Source: Pyruvatibacter sp. HU-CL02332 (GTDB taxonomy: Bacteria; Pseudomonadota; Alphaproteobacteria; CGMCC-115125). Taken from it: a DNA stretch of 64,000 bases. Of the stretch, positions 18,412-27,741 are shown one piece after another. The translations under genes and the position numbers were made by a program. The notes below the pieces were generated by a model. The model was not told the DNA's origin. It worked only from the letters and a program-made list of their open reading frames with translations, and made no database searches. Each line of letters opens with the position of its first letter. Position 1 is the first letter of the stretch. The stretch covers positions 1,116,001-1,180,000 of the forward strand of contig NZ_BAABWK010000002.1 in the NCBI RefSeq assembly GCF_040362765.1, given 5' to 3'.

Positions 18412-19198
18412 TGTCGCCTCAGACCACGCCATTCTGCTGGACGCCGTGCGTGAAGGCGGCGCGCTGGCGCTTGCGCATTTCAAGGCCGGGGTCACGTCCC
18501 AGGACAAGAAGGACGGCACACCTGTCACAGAGGCAGACCTCGCAGTCGATGCCCTGCTGAAGCAGCGGCTGCGCGCGGCACAACCGGACTATGGCTGGCT
18601 GTCGGAAGAAACCGAAGACGATGCGGCGCGTTTGGAAACCACGCGCCAGTGGATGGTGGACCCGATCGACGGCACCCGCGCCTTCATCAAGGGCCGTCCG
18701 CACTTCGCCGTTGTGGCGGCGTTGATCGACAATGGCCGTCCGGTGGCCGGTGCCATCTACAACCCGGCGACGGATGAATTGTTTGAAGCGCAGGCAGGCA
18801 AGGGTGCGCTCCTCAACGGCAAGCCGATTTCGGTCACCGATGTGCCTGACGTGGAAGGTTGCCGCATGCTGGGGGCCGCTGACATGTTCCAGCACCCGGC
18901 CTGGCCGCAAAAATGGCCGCCCATGGATATCGCCCAGCGCAACTCCATCGCCTATCGCGGTGCCCTCGTCGCATCCGGCGATTTTGACGCCATGCTGGTG
19001 ATGAACTGGAAAAACGACTGGGACCTGGCAGCCGCTGACCTCATCGTGCATGAGGCCGGTGGTCATATGACCAGCCACACAGGCAACGGTCTGACCTATA
19101 ATGCCAAAGACCCGCGCCACCGCACGGTGGTTGCGGCAGGGCCTGCTTTGCACCGCGCCCTTCATGATCGTATTGGTGCGATCGTGCTGCCGGGCTGA
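18398..19198 (+). CDS. Inositol monophosphatase-family phosphatase (CysQ-like)
   Basis: A 266-residue Mg-dependent phosphatase. The metal site is seen in LSEETEDD, WMVDPIDGTRAFIKG and NDWDLAAADLIVHEAGG, all hallmarks of the family. The candidates are 3'(2'),5'-bisphosphate nucleotidase (CysQ), inositol or histidinol phosphatase; position with pmbA and lipid A genes is conserved in alphaproteobacteria but does not decide the substrate. The start is a TTG (18398) with GAAGG eight bases upstream, inside the pmbA end; no ATG is available at the right place. Confidence 0.85.
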   Translation: MPELDVASDHAILLDAVREGGALALAHFKAGVTSQDKKDGTPVTEADLAVDALLKQRLRAAQPDYGWLSEETEDDAARLETTRQWMVDPIDGTRAFIKGRPHFAVVAALIDNGRPVAGAIYNPATDELFEAQAGKGALLNGKPISVTDVPDVEGCRMLGAADMFQHPAWPQKWPPMDIAQRNSIAYRGALVASGDFDAMLVMNWKNDWDLAAADLIVHEAGGHMTSHTGNGLTYNAKDPRHRTVVAAGPALHRALHDRIGAIVLPG

Positions 19199-19233
19199 GA
19201 CCGGGAGCGTGTTTTGTGGGGAGACATGACATC

Positions 19234-19512
19234 ATGAGCGACGACGTAACGAGCGAAGATACAGTTGGCGACGACAAACCCGAGCAGTTGCTGCATCTGG
19301 TCATGGGCGGTCGGCTGACGGATCTGGCGGACACCGAATTTGAGGATGTCTCCAAGCTCGACATTGTGGGTGTCTATCCCAACTACGCCAAGGCGCATGA
19401 AGCCTGGAAGTCGGCAGCCCAGCGCACGGTGGATGACGCGCAGATGCGCTACTTCATCGTGCATCTGCACAAACTGCTTGATCCTGACAACGACGCCGAC
19501 TGCCCGGACTAA
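19234..19512 (+). CDS. DUF4170 protein
   Basis: A 92-residue protein matching the alphaproteobacterial family DUF4170: LLHLVMGGRLTDLADTEF, LDIVGVYPNYAKAHEAWK and AQMRYFIVHLHKLLDPD are the conserved parts. The function is unknown; the fold is probably a small alpha/beta domain. GGGGAG is 10 bases before ATG 19234, so I prefer it to GTG 19216. It lies in the run between the phosphatase and lipid A genes, its usual setting. Confidence 0.93.
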   Translation: MSDDVTSEDTVGDDKPEQLLHLVMGGRLTDLADTEFEDVSKLDIVGVYPNYAKAHEAWKSAAQRTVDDAQMRYFIVHLHKLLDPDNDADCPD

Positions 19513-19527
19513 AGGCGGAGCAAACCC

Positions 19528-20232
19528 CTGTTCAAGAAGATTGCCAGATCAGCGTTTGTTGCGGGCCTCATCTCCACTGTGGCGGCGTGGTACATCCGCT
19601 TCATGCTGTGGACCAGCCGCATCGAGGTTGAGAACCAGCACATTCCAGAGCAGTTCTGGAAAGCGGACAAGCCATTCATTGTGGCGTTCTGGCACGGGCA
19701 GATGCTCATCATTGTTGATTGCTGGCGCTGTGAAAAACCCATCAGCATGCTGATCTCTCAGAATCTCGACGGTGAGATGATTGCGCAGGCGCTGGCCAAA
19801 CTGAACATCGGCGCCGTGCGCGGCTCCTCTGACAAGAACGGCAAGGACAAAGGCGGACGCGCTGCGTTGCGCGGCATGCTCAAGATGCTCAAAGACGGCG
19901 ACAGCATCGGCATCACGCCGGACGGCCCCAAAGGCCCGGGCATGCAATCCAAGGAAGGGTTGATTGTCCTGGCGCGCCTGTCAGGCGTGCCGATCCTGCC
20001 CATCGCCGGCGCATCCAACCGCGCGAAAATCATGAACAGCTGGGACCGCTTTGCCCTGCACCGCCCGTTCTCCCGCGGCCTCATCAAATGGGGGGAGCCG
20101 ATCCATGTCCCCCGCGAAGCAGATGCAGAGGCGATGGAAGCCACCCGCGCCCATCTCGATACGGTGCTGCAAGCCCTCAGTGCTGAAACGCGCGCCCATA
20201 TGGGTCACCCACCGCTGGAGCCGCTCACATGA
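19528..20232 (+). CDS. DUF374 lysophospholipid acyltransferase-like protein, CTG start proposed
   Basis: A cytoplasmic-face acyltransferase-like protein seen next to waaA in many alphaproteobacteria. Motifs AFWHGQMLIIV (His acid-base), ITPDGPKGPG and LPIAGASNRAKIMNSWDRF match DUF374. The only ATG or GTG in frame (GTG 19579) would remove the N-terminal helix that relatives have. In the same frame LFKKIARSAFVAGLIS precedes it, starting at CTG 19528 with AAGGCGGAG eight bases upstream, right after the DUF4170 stop. I annotate that start: 234 residues. The stop overlaps waaA as ATGA. Confidence 0.85.
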   Translation: MFKKIARSAFVAGLISTVAAWYIRFMLWTSRIEVENQHIPEQFWKADKPFIVAFWHGQMLIIVDCWRCEKPISMLISQNLDGEMIAQALAKLNIGAVRGSSDKNGKDKGGRAALRGMLKMLKDGDSIGITPDGPKGPGMQSKEGLIVLARLSGVPILPIAGASNRAKIMNSWDRFALHRPFSRGLIKWGEPIHVPREADAEAMEATRAHLDTVLQALSAETRAHMGHPPLEPLT

Positions 20233-21524
20233 GTGGCCTTGGGATCTATCGCGGTCTGACACGTCTGCTTGCGCCGCTGATCCCGGCCTATCTGCGGCGG
20301 CGCATGACGCGCGGCAAGGAAGATCCGGTGCGTATGGGCGAGCGTCTGGGCACACCCGGTCTGGCGCGCCCTGCCGGATATCTGGTGTGGCTGCATGCCG
20401 CCAGCGTCGGTGAATCCCTGTCGATCCTCACGCTCATTGATCGCATTCTCGCGGCACGCCCCGACCTCACCTTGCTGGTGACATCGGGCACCGTCACTTC
20501 GGCGCAGCTGCTTGGCAAACGCCTGCCGGAGCGCGCCCTGCATCAGTTCGTGCCGGTGGATACGCCCAATGCTGTTTCAGGCTTTCTGGATCATTGGCGG
20601 CCTGACGCGGCTGTGCTGGTGGAAAGCGAGCTCTGGCCCAACCTCATCACCATGACGCGTGACCGCAACATCCCAATGGCGCTTATCAATGCGCGCATGT
20701 CTGCCTCTTCTGAACGCGGCTGGGGTTGGTGGAGCAATGCGGCCCGCACCATTACCGGCAGCTTTGATCTGGTGCTCGCGCAGGACGATACAGCCGCCGC
20801 GCGCCTCCAACGCCTTGGCGCCACGAGCGCGAAGGCTGTTGGCAATCTCAAGGTAGATGCCGCACCGCCACCGGCGCCTGACGGGCTCATGGGTGATCTT
20901 ACGCGTCTTCTGGCGGGCCGTGCCGCCTGGGTCGCTGCCAGCACGCACTCCGGTGAAGAACACATCATTGCGGACACGCACCAACTGCTGAAGAAAGCCA
21001 TTCCTGGCTTGCTGACGGTCATCGTTCCCCGGCATCCAGAGCGCGGCCCAGAGATTGCGCGCATGTTGCGAGAGATGGATCTGGAAGTGGCCCGGCGCAG
21101 CACAGGTGATCGTGTCACCGGCCGGACAGACATCTATCTGGCAGACACCCTTGGCGAGCTTGGCGGCTTCTTCCGTATCCTGACGATTGTGTTCATGGGT
21201 GGGTCGCTGGTGCGCGTGGGTGGACACAATCCTATTGAGCCAGCGCTGCTTGGGGCGGCCATTCTGACCGGCCCGCATGTACACAATTTTGAGGACATCT
21301 ACCGCGCCTTTGCAGCCCACAAAGCCAGCGAAACGGTGTCTGACGCACCATCGCTGGCGGCAGCCGTCGGGCGGCTCATGTCTGACGGCGTGCTGGCTGG
21401 CGCACGGGTCACAGCTGCCGCTGAAACGGCGGGCAGCCTGACCGGGGCGCTTGAAGCAACGCTTGCCGACCTGCTGCCTTTTATTGACGCAGCCACAGGA
21501 GGCACGCCCGATGCGCGCACCTGA
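20229..21524 (+). CDS. waaA: Kdo transferase
   Basis: Adds 3-deoxy-D-manno-octulosonic acid (Kdo) from CMP-Kdo to the lipid A precursor at the inner membrane. The 431-residue length is normal for a GT-B glycosyltransferase of this family. Visible motifs: an N-terminal anchor helix, WLHAASVGESLS, LVTSGTVTSAQLL, PDAAVLVESELWPN, then WVAASTHSGEEHII, IVPRHPERG and the GGSLVRVGGHNPIEPA nucleotide-sugar site. The start overlaps the preceding gene by four bases (ATGA) and the end overlaps lpxK by 14 bases, so all are co-translated. Confidence 0.96.
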   Translation: MSGLGIYRGLTRLLAPLIPAYLRRRMTRGKEDPVRMGERLGTPGLARPAGYLVWLHAASVGESLSILTLIDRILAARPDLTLLVTSGTVTSAQLLGKRLPERALHQFVPVDTPNAVSGFLDHWRPDAAVLVESELWPNLITMTRDRNIPMALINARMSASSERGWGWWSNAARTITGSFDLVLAQDDTAAARLQRLGATSAKAVGNLKVDAAPPPAPDGLMGDLTRLLAGRAAWVAASTHSGEEHIIADTHQLLKKAIPGLLTVIVPRHPERGPEIARMLREMDLEVARRSTGDRVTGRTDIYLADTLGELGGFFRILTIVFMGGSLVRVGGHNPIEPALLGAAILTGPHVHNFEDIYRAFAAHKASETVSDAPSLAAAVGRLMSDGVLAGARVTAAAETAGSLTGALEATLADLLPFIDAATGGTPDART

Positions 21525-22548
21525 TCACTGGCAGTCCCCCAATCACTGGCTGGCCCGCGTGCTGACGCCGGTAGCCTCGCTCTATGCATCGGTCACCCGA
21601 GCACGCGCCAGCATGGTCGTGCCACAGCGCGCCAGCATTCCGGTTGTGTGCGTCGGCAACATCACGGCAGGCGGCAGCGGCAAGACACCGGTTGCCATCG
21701 CGATTGCCAAGCGGCTGGCTGCTCTTGGCGAACAGCCGACTTTCCTGACGCGTGGCTATGGCGGACGCCTGTCAGGGCCGCTGATTGTGGACGCGGAAAA
21801 ATCCCATGCCATTGATGTGGGTGACGAACCTTTGCTGCTTGCGCGCAGCTTTCCCACTGTCGTTTCCAGTGACCGCCCCAAGGGGGCTGAGTTGGCAGGC
21901 CACAAGGGGGCCAGTGTTGTGGTGATGGATGACGGGTTTCAAAACCCGTCCCTGCACAAGGATGCCGGCATTGTGGTGATTGATGCGGGGGCGGGTCTTG
22001 GCAATGGCTTGCTCATTCCCGCCGGCCCCATGCGCGAGGCGGCGGATGATGCTCTGGCGCGCGCCCATTGCCTGGTCGTCATGGGCAAGGGCAACGCCGC
22101 GGATGATGTCATCTCACAGGCCCGCTCGCGCGACCTGACTGTTATTGCAGGAGCCCTCGCCCCATCCGGTGACCCGGAGCAATGGCGCGGCAAGCAGGTC
22201 CTGGCGTTTGCAGGCATCGGAAGACCTCAGAAGTTTTTTGATACGCTGGACAGTCTGGGCGCGGACATTCGCGAGACGCAGGTCTTTGGTGACCATCACA
22301 GCTTCACGGACGACGAAGCACAGGCCTTGCTCAGCCGCGCGCGTGACCAAGGCCTGACGCTCGTCACCACGGAAAAAGACATGGCGCGACTGAGCGGCTC
22401 GGGCCATTCCGGGGCGCTGGCTGAACTGCGCACCCACGCCCATACACTTCCGGTGGAAGTTGTTTTTGATGACCCGGAGGCGCTTGACCAACTGCTGAAG
22501 GCGCGTATCAATGCCGCCTCTCGGGCGGGCGACTACAAGGCCTTTTGA
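21511..22548 (+). CDS. lpxK: Tetraacyldisaccharide 4'-kinase
   Basis: Phosphorylates the 4' position of the lipid A disaccharide. At 345 residues it has an N-terminal membrane anchor region, the P-loop VGNITAGGSGKTPV near residue 50, FLTRGYGGRL and the Walker-B-like MDDGFQNPSLHKD. AGGAGG stands nine bases before ATG 21511, an almost ideal site, which fixes the start within the waaA end. Third of the Kdo2-lipid A block. Confidence 0.96.
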   Translation: MRAPDHWQSPNHWLARVLTPVASLYASVTRARASMVVPQRASIPVVCVGNITAGGSGKTPVAIAIAKRLAALGEQPTFLTRGYGGRLSGPLIVDAEKSHAIDVGDEPLLLARSFPTVVSSDRPKGAELAGHKGASVVVMDDGFQNPSLHKDAGIVVIDAGAGLGNGLLIPAGPMREAADDALARAHCLVVMGKGNAADDVISQARSRDLTVIAGALAPSGDPEQWRGKQVLAFAGIGRPQKFFDTLDSLGADIRETQVFGDHHSFTDDEAQALLSRARDQGLTLVTTEKDMARLSGSGHSGALAELRTHAHTLPVEVVFDDPEALDQLLKARINAASRAGDYKAF

Positions 22549-22561
22549 AGGAACAGCACCT

Positions 22562-23449
22562 ATGAGCGGCTGGCAGCACAAGCTGGAATCGGCAGGCTTT
22601 TCGCTCCTCATGGGGGCGTTCAAGACGCTCGGCCGCGAACGCGCGTCGGCCTTTGGCGGCTGGCTGTTCCGCACCATCGGCCCGAAGATTTCCCGGCACA
22701 AAAAGGCGGATGCCAGCATGGCCCGGGTGCTGCCGGACCTGACGCCGCAGCAGCGCGCCGACTACCTTTCACAGATGTGGGACAATCTGGGCCGTGTCGC
22801 CGGCGAATACCCGCATCTGGGCAGCTTCTCAACCGGTGGCCCGGATGCCGATGATGCCGATATCGAAGTCCTTGGCGCTGATGTCCTCGCCAGTTTTGCT
22901 GAAGACGGCAAATCCGCCATCTTTGTTTCCGGTCACTTTGCGAACTGGGAATTGATGCCGCTGACGGTGGCGCGGGCGGGTGTAGAGGGGGCGGAAATCT
23001 ATCGCGCGCCCAACAACCCTGCCGTCGATGCGTGGATCACCAATGCCCGCCAGCAGCACATCATGGCCCATCAGGTCCCCAAGGGTCCGTCCGGTGCGCG
23101 CGAGCTTGTGAAATGTCTCAAGTCGGGCGTCAGCCTGTGCATGCTGGCAGACCAGAAGATGAATGACGGCATTGAGAGCACTTTCTTTGGCCGCCCGGCC
23201 ATGTCTCCGGCAGCCCCCGCCACCATGTCGCTTCGCTACAATGTGCCGATTGTGCCGGTGACGTTTGAACGGGTGGCGGGCACGAAGTTCCGCATCCGTT
23301 TCTGGCCGCCGCTTGAGCACGACAAGACCGGCGACATGCAGGCGGACATCGCTGCCATCACGCTCAAGGTCAACGCGTTTCTGGAAGACTGGATCAGGCA
23401 GCGCCCGGGCATGTGGCTATGGCTGCACAACCGCTGGCCGAAAGACTAG
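22562..23449 (+). CDS. Lipid A late acyltransferase (LpxL/HtrB family)
   Basis: A 295-residue acyl-ACP-dependent acyltransferase that adds a secondary acyl chain to Kdo2-lipid A. The HX4E catalytic motif is HFANWE, and RGPSGARELVKCLKSG-type and CMLADQKMNDGIESTFFG segments follow as in LpxL. GAAGGAAC precedes ATG 22562 by about ten bases. It closes the plus-strand lipid A run; its stop is 19 bases from the stop of the convergent M23 gene. Which acyl position it serves cannot be said. Confidence 0.92.
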   Translation: MSGWQHKLESAGFSLLMGAFKTLGRERASAFGGWLFRTIGPKISRHKKADASMARVLPDLTPQQRADYLSQMWDNLGRVAGEYPHLGSFSTGGPDADDADIEVLGADVLASFAEDGKSAIFVSGHFANWELMPLTVARAGVEGAEIYRAPNNPAVDAWITNARQQHIMAHQVPKGPSGARELVKCLKSGVSLCMLADQKMNDGIESTFFGRPAMSPAAPATMSLRYNVPIVPVTFERVAGTKFRIRFWPPLEHDKTGDMQADIAAITLKVNAFLEDWIRQRPGMWLWLHNRWPKD

Positions 23450-23467
23450 GTCGCAGATCATGCGGTC

Positions 23468-24286
23468 TTACTGAGGCATGGGCCCTACAATGAGCTGTGG
23501 ATCAAGACGCTGCTTGCCCCAGTTCATGCGCCAGTCCAGATGCGGGCCGGTTGCACGGCCCGTCGCACCGACGGTGCCGATCTGTTCACCCTGCGCCACC
23601 ACCTGACCGACTTCCACATCCACGCTGTGCAGGTGGAACAGGGTCGAATTCACTGAGAACCCATGGTCGATGATGACGATGCCGCCGGTAAAGAAGTGAT
23701 CTCTTTCCGCCAGCCGAACTGTACCTGACGCCGGAGACAGAACCGGCGTACCAGTGGGCGCCGCAATATCAATGCCGAAATGCGGACGACGTGGCTCGCC
23801 GTTCAGGACCCGCTGGGAGCCATAGACGCCGGAAATGCGCCCCTTGGTCGGCCAGATGAAGCCAGACAGGAAATGTTCGTCGCGGCTCGTGTCGCGACGG
23901 GCGGCGGCCACCTGCGCGTTGTCCGCGCGGATGCGTTTGAGGGTGGCTGCTGAAAACCCGCCGACCTTGCCGGGTGGCAGACCGTCAATGCGCTGAATGT
24001 CGTAGTCGCGCTTGGCAATCTCCAGCGGCCAGACTTCCTGCTCTTCCGTCCCGTCCTTCATGACTGCGAGCAGGGCCGTCGGCCCATGATCGCGGCCAAA
24101 GCCGATGACGAACTTGCCGTCGTCTGTCACGGGCAGCATGTCGCCATCCAGTGAAACCTCACTGCCCGGCTCGACAGTACCGATGACCATGCCGCCCTGG
24201 CTGAGATCACCGTCCAGTTCGAGCGCGAAGGCGGGTGTGGCGAACAGGGCGAGCGCTGCCGCTGCAATTGCTGATTTACGCAACAC
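23468..24286 (-). CDS. M23 family metallopeptidase (LytM domain)
   Basis: A 272-residue periplasmic protein: signal peptide (MLRKSAIAAAALALFATPAFA), an N-terminal beta-rich region, a Lys/Arg-rich linker and a C-terminal M23/LytM domain. The zinc-site motifs are present: PHFGIDIAAPTG (HxxxD) and LFHLHS (HxH), so it can be an active peptidoglycan endopeptidase. Its start overlaps the DUF2093 gene end by 11 bases. Role: cell wall remodelling or septation, inferred from family. Confidence 0.92.
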   Translation of the reverse strand: MLRKSAIAAAALALFATPAFALELDGDLSQGGMVIGTVEPGSEVSLDGDMLPVTDDGKFVIGFGRDHGPTALLAVMKDGTEEQEVWPLEIAKRDYDIQRIDGLPPGKVGGFSAATLKRIRADNAQVAAARRDTSRDEHFLSGFIWPTKGRISGVYGSQRVLNGEPRRPHFGIDIAAPTGTPVLSPASGTVRLAERDHFFTGGIVIIDHGFSVNSTLFHLHSVDVEVGQVVAQGEQIGTVGATGRATGPHLDWRMNWGKQRLDPQLIVGPMPQ

Positions 24287-24491
24287 CCAGATCCCTCTTC
24301 ACCATTTCCTCAGCGCCCGCATAGGGTTCCTGCCGATCGACGCTCCAGTAGCGGAGCTCATCAAGCGCAATTCGTTCGCCTGTTACAGCGCAGGTCACAA
24401 AGGAGCCCGGTGCCAGAACATCAAAATCTGCATCGAGATAGCGAAGGCGCGCTTCGCCGCCCATCTGACTGTCAAACCGGTTCACGGCCAA
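24276..24491 (-). CDS. DUF2093 protein
   Basis: A 71-residue alphaproteobacterial protein of unknown function. The conserved stretch RLRYLDADFDVLAPGSFVTC, AVTGERIALDELRYWSVDRQE is nearly the whole of the protein and fits DUF2093. The single Cys sits in FVTCAVTG. Its 3' end overlaps the start of the M23 gene, an arrangement suggesting they are co-translated. Confidence 0.93.
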   Translation of the reverse strand: MAVNRFDSQMGGEARLRYLDADFDVLAPGSFVTCAVTGERIALDELRYWSVDRQEPYAGAEEMVKRDLGVA

Positions 24492-24592
24492 TCCTCATTA
24501 AATGTCTCGTTCGCCCCCATACTTATCACGGGCGATAGCGGCAGGAACAGGGCAGCGATGTCGCGCGGCCCGCAACTCAATCTCCCCCGTAG

Positions 24593-24671
24593 CCCCGGAC
24601 TTGATCCGGGGCCCACTCGCAAATGCTGAGATGAACAACGGGTGAGAGTAGGCTCAGGGTCAAGCCCGGAG
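24593..24671. repeat. REP-like palindrome, copy 2
   Basis: An exact copy of the 19-base unit (24593-24611) with the same CC-ACTCGCAA flank as copy 1, and a degenerate opposite-orientation partner GCTCAGGGTCAAGCCCGGAG at 24652-24671. It occupies the gap between xseA and DUF2093. Confidence 0.75.
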
Positions 24672-24708
24672 ACACGGAGATGGTGCGTGATGGAGACAGG
24701 ACAACAGC

Positions 24709-26226
24709 CTAGAACAGCTCACCCTGCCCCTTGCGTTTTGGTGCAGCCTTTTTGGCCGGTGCGGTCTTTTTCACACCGCCCCTGGGCGCGGGCCCATCAA
24801 CGGTTTCGACTGTCACCCGGTCGGCATTGGCAAATTCAAGGTCGAACCGTCCGGCTGCGCGCGCGGCATCGCCTGAACGAATGGGTTTGCCGTCCCCATC
24901 AAGGGCCAGTGCAAAGCCGCGATCCAGCACACTCTTGTGGGAGAGGGTTTCCAACAGCCGCACGGCCTGATCCAGACGCTTGCGACGGTTTTCCACGTGG
25001 GCTGCAAAGACGCGCGGCAGACGCTGGGCCATGGGGTCGAGGGCGCGCCGTGCAGTTTGGGCGGCCACATCGCGGCGGCGCAGAAGGCGTTCGCCCAGGG
25101 CATCCAGGTCCTTGCGGGACTGGGCCAGCTGTGCCTGGGGGCGACGGGCTTCCAGCCGCCCTGCCCAATTGGCCAAAGTGGTGCGGCGGTCCTGCAGGAA
25201 ACGTCCGCGATGGCTGACCAGTCGCTCCCCGGCCACGTCCAGTCGCTGGCGCTGGATTTCCAGCAGGCGTTCGGGCTTTGGCAGGGCGCGGGCGAGGCTG
25301 CGCACATCGGTGCGGGCCTGCTCCAGTCTGCGGGTCATAGTGCGGTGCTGGCGGGCGCCCTGCTCCATCACCTGCGCGATGAGATCAGCGCGCACCGGCA
25401 CGGCATGTTCGGCAGCCGCCGTGGGCGTTGGGGCGCGCAGGTCAGACGCAAAGTCGATCAGTGTCGTGTCGGTCTCGTGACCCACGGCCGAGATCAGCGG
25501 GATATCGCTTTCAAAGGCCGCGCGCACCACGACCTCTTCGTTAAAAGGCCACAGATCCTCAACACTGCCACCGCCGCGCGCGACGATGATCAGGTCCGGG
25601 CGCGGGATATCTCCGCCCGGCTCTAGCGCGTTGAAGCCCCTGATGCCCGCGGCGACTTCCGCGGCTGCGGTTTCCCCCTGCACCCGCGTCGGCCAGACCA
25701 GCACATGGCGCGGGAAACGGTCGCGGACGCGATGCAGGATATCGCGGATGACGGCACCGGACGGGGACGTCACGACGCCGATCACATCCGGCAGAAACGG
25801 CAGCGGCTTCTTGTGGCCCGCATCAAACAGACCTTCTGCGGCGAGCTTCTTGCGGCGGTCTTCCAGCAGCTTCATCAGCGCGCCGACACCGGCAGGCTCA
25901 ATGGATTCGATGACGATTTGATATTTTGACTGGCCGGGGAACGTTGTGAGGCGGCCGGTGGCGATCACCTCCAGACCCTGCTCGGGCTGGGTTGCCAGGC
26001 GCGACGCGTTGCCCTTCCAGATCACACCGGACAGGACGGCGCGATCGTCCTTCAAGTCCATATAGATGTGGCCGGAGGCCGGTCGGGACACACGGCCGAT
26101 CTCGCCGCGCACCCGCACATGGCCGAACTGGTCCTCGACCATGCGTTTGACGGCCCCGGATATCTCCGAAACGGAGTATTCAGGGGCGTTGCCCAAGGCA
26201 GGTGCATCAAGAGAATCAGTAGCCAA
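24709..26226 (-). CDS. xseA: Exodeoxyribonuclease VII large subunit
   Basis: Catalytic subunit of ExoVII, which degrades single-stranded DNA to oligonucleotides. In 505 residues, an N-terminal OB fold ([40 protein letters not shown]) is followed by the nuclease core with [18 protein letters not shown] and [17 protein letters not shown], then a long helical region rich in Arg/Gln (likely coiled coil binding XseB). A basic tail with [20 protein letters not shown] ends it. xseB is not in the window. Divergent from purD. Confidence 0.96.
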   Translation of the reverse strand: MATDSLDAPALGNAPEYSVSEISGAVKRMVEDQFGHVRVRGEIGRVSRPASGHIYMDLKDDRAVLSGVIWKGNASRLATQPEQGLEVIATGRLTTFPGQSKYQIVIESIEPAGVGALMKLLEDRRKKLAAEGLFDAGHKKPLPFLPDVIGVVTSPSGAVIRDILHRVRDRFPRHVLVWPTRVQGETAAAEVAAGIRGFNALEPGGDIPRPDLIIVARGGGSVEDLWPFNEEVVVRAAFESDIPLISAVGHETDTTLIDFASDLRAPTPTAAAEHAVPVRADLIAQVMEQGARQHRTMTRRLEQARTDVRSLARALPKPERLLEIQRQRLDVAGERLVSHRGRFLQDRRTTLANWAGRLEARRPQAQLAQSRKDLDALGERLLRRRDVAAQTARRALDPMAQRLPRVFAAHVENRRKRLDQAVRLLETLSHKSVLDRGFALALDGDGKPIRSGDAARAAGRFDLEFANADRVTVETVDGPAPRGGVKKTAPAKKAAPKRKGQGELF

Positions 26227-26390
26227 TTCAGGTAGCCTTGCAGGTACGAATCCGGTTGAAAGGAAGGCGGGTTCTAAGGGCGCGAGACTTCGTGCTAGAA
26301 CCCGGTCAGCATACCCTTCGGCAGCGCGATAGGCTATCGGGCAAACCCAAAGGGCACTCCTTTCACCTCCTTTTGGCGGGCACGGCAGAC

Positions 26391-27668
26391 ATGAAAGTAT
26401 TGGTGGTAGGCTCCGGCGGACGCGAACACGCCTTGTGCTGGAAACTGGCCCAGAGCCCCAAGCTCACCAAGCTTTACGTCGCCCCCGGCAATGCCGGCAT
26501 GAAGGCCGTTGCGGAATGCGTGGCCATCGGCGTTGAGGACCTCGACGCGCTGGTGACCTTTGCCCGCGACACCCAGATTGACCTGGTGGTTGTCGGCCCG
26601 GAAGGTCCGCTGGTGGCTGGCCTGACGGACCGACTGGAAGAGGCTGGCATTCGTGTCTTCGGCCCCAGCGCCAAGGCCGCCCAGCTTGAAGGGTCCAAGG
26701 CCTTCACCAAGGACATTTGCCAGCGCGCGGGCATTCCCACTGCCGCCTACCGCCATTTCACCAATGCTAACGACGCGCTGGCCTATGTGCGCGCGCAAGG
26801 CGCACCTATTGTGATCAAGGCGGACGGGCTGGCTGCGGGCAAGGGCGTGACCGTGGCCATGGACCTGACGGATGCCGAAAACGCCATCACCGAAGCCTTC
26901 GATGGACGCTTTGGTGAGGCCGGCGCAGAAGTTGTGGTCGAAGCCTTTCTGGAAGGCGAAGAAGCCAGCTTCTTTGCCCTGTGCGACGGTGACCGCGCCG
27001 TGCCGCTTGTCACCGCTCAGGATCACAAGCGCGTCGGCGATGGTGACGTGGGGCCTAACACCGGCGGCATGGGCGCCTACTCTCCGGCTCCTGTGATGAC
27101 GCCTGATCTGGTCGAGTTCACCATGACCAGAATGATCCAGCCAACGCTGGATACGCTCAAGGCAGACGGCATGCCATACAAGGGCGTGATCTTTGCCGGT
27201 CTGATGATCACCGACAAAGGTCCTGAGCTTATTGAATACAATGCGCGCTTCGGTGATCCGGAATGCCAGGTGCTGATGATGCGTATGCAGAGTGATTTGT
27301 TGCCGCTGCTTGATGCTGCCGCGCGCGGTGATCTGTCCGGTGCCAGTGTGACCTGGCATGACGACCCGGCATTGAGCGTCGTCATGGCTGCGAACGGGTA
27401 TCCCGGCAGCTATGAGAAAAACACGCCGATCAACAATCTGGACACCGCAGGTGCCGGTGACAGCGTGGAGATTTTCCACGCGGGCACGGCTGAGAAAGAT
27501 AGCCAGATCGTTGCGACAGGCGGCCGCGTCCTCGCGGTAACCGCAATGGGACCATCGGTGGCGCAAGCGCAGGCGCTGGCCTATGCTGCGGTAGACAAGA
27601 TTGACTGGCCTGAAGGCTTTAGCCGCCGCGACATTGGCTGGCGCGCGATAGAACGCGAAAAGGCCTGA
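26391..27668 (+). CDS. purD: Phosphoribosylamine-glycine ligase (GARS)
   Basis: Purine biosynthesis enzyme joining glycine to phosphoribosylamine with ATP. The 425-residue protein opens with the Rossmann-like [17 protein letters not shown], has the ATP-grasp segment [15 protein letters not shown], and the active-site stretches [18 protein letters not shown] and [16 protein letters not shown] 26391 is fixed by the first beta strand; the longer frame from 26238 is not protein-like. Divergent from xseA with 164 bases between them. Confidence 0.97.
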   Translation: MKVLVVGSGGREHALCWKLAQSPKLTKLYVAPGNAGMKAVAECVAIGVEDLDALVTFARDTQIDLVVVGPEGPLVAGLTDRLEEAGIRVFGPSAKAAQLEGSKAFTKDICQRAGIPTAAYRHFTNANDALAYVRAQGAPIVIKADGLAAGKGVTVAMDLTDAENAITEAFDGRFGEAGAEVVVEAFLEGEEASFFALCDGDRAVPLVTAQDHKRVGDGDVGPNTGGMGAYSPAPVMTPDLVEFTMTRMIQPTLDTLKADGMPYKGVIFAGLMITDKGPELIEYNARFGDPECQVLMMRMQSDLLPLLDAAARGDLSGASVTWHDDPALSVVMAANGYPGSYEKNTPINNLDTAGAGDSVEIFHAGTAEKDSQIVATGGRVLAVTAMGPSVAQAQALAYAAVDKIDWPEGFSRRDIGWRAIEREKA

Positions 27669-27741
27669 ATGCCCCTACGAATTTGAGACATACGACACCC
27701 AAGAATCAAGCAAACCAAGAAACTGAATAGGGAATGTCCCG

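Noticed and set aside
26334-27566. Long open frame (410 aa) on the minus strand opposite purD
   Set aside because: It is the antisense shadow of purD, with His/Arg/Gly-rich composition typical of GC-rich shadows and no domain.
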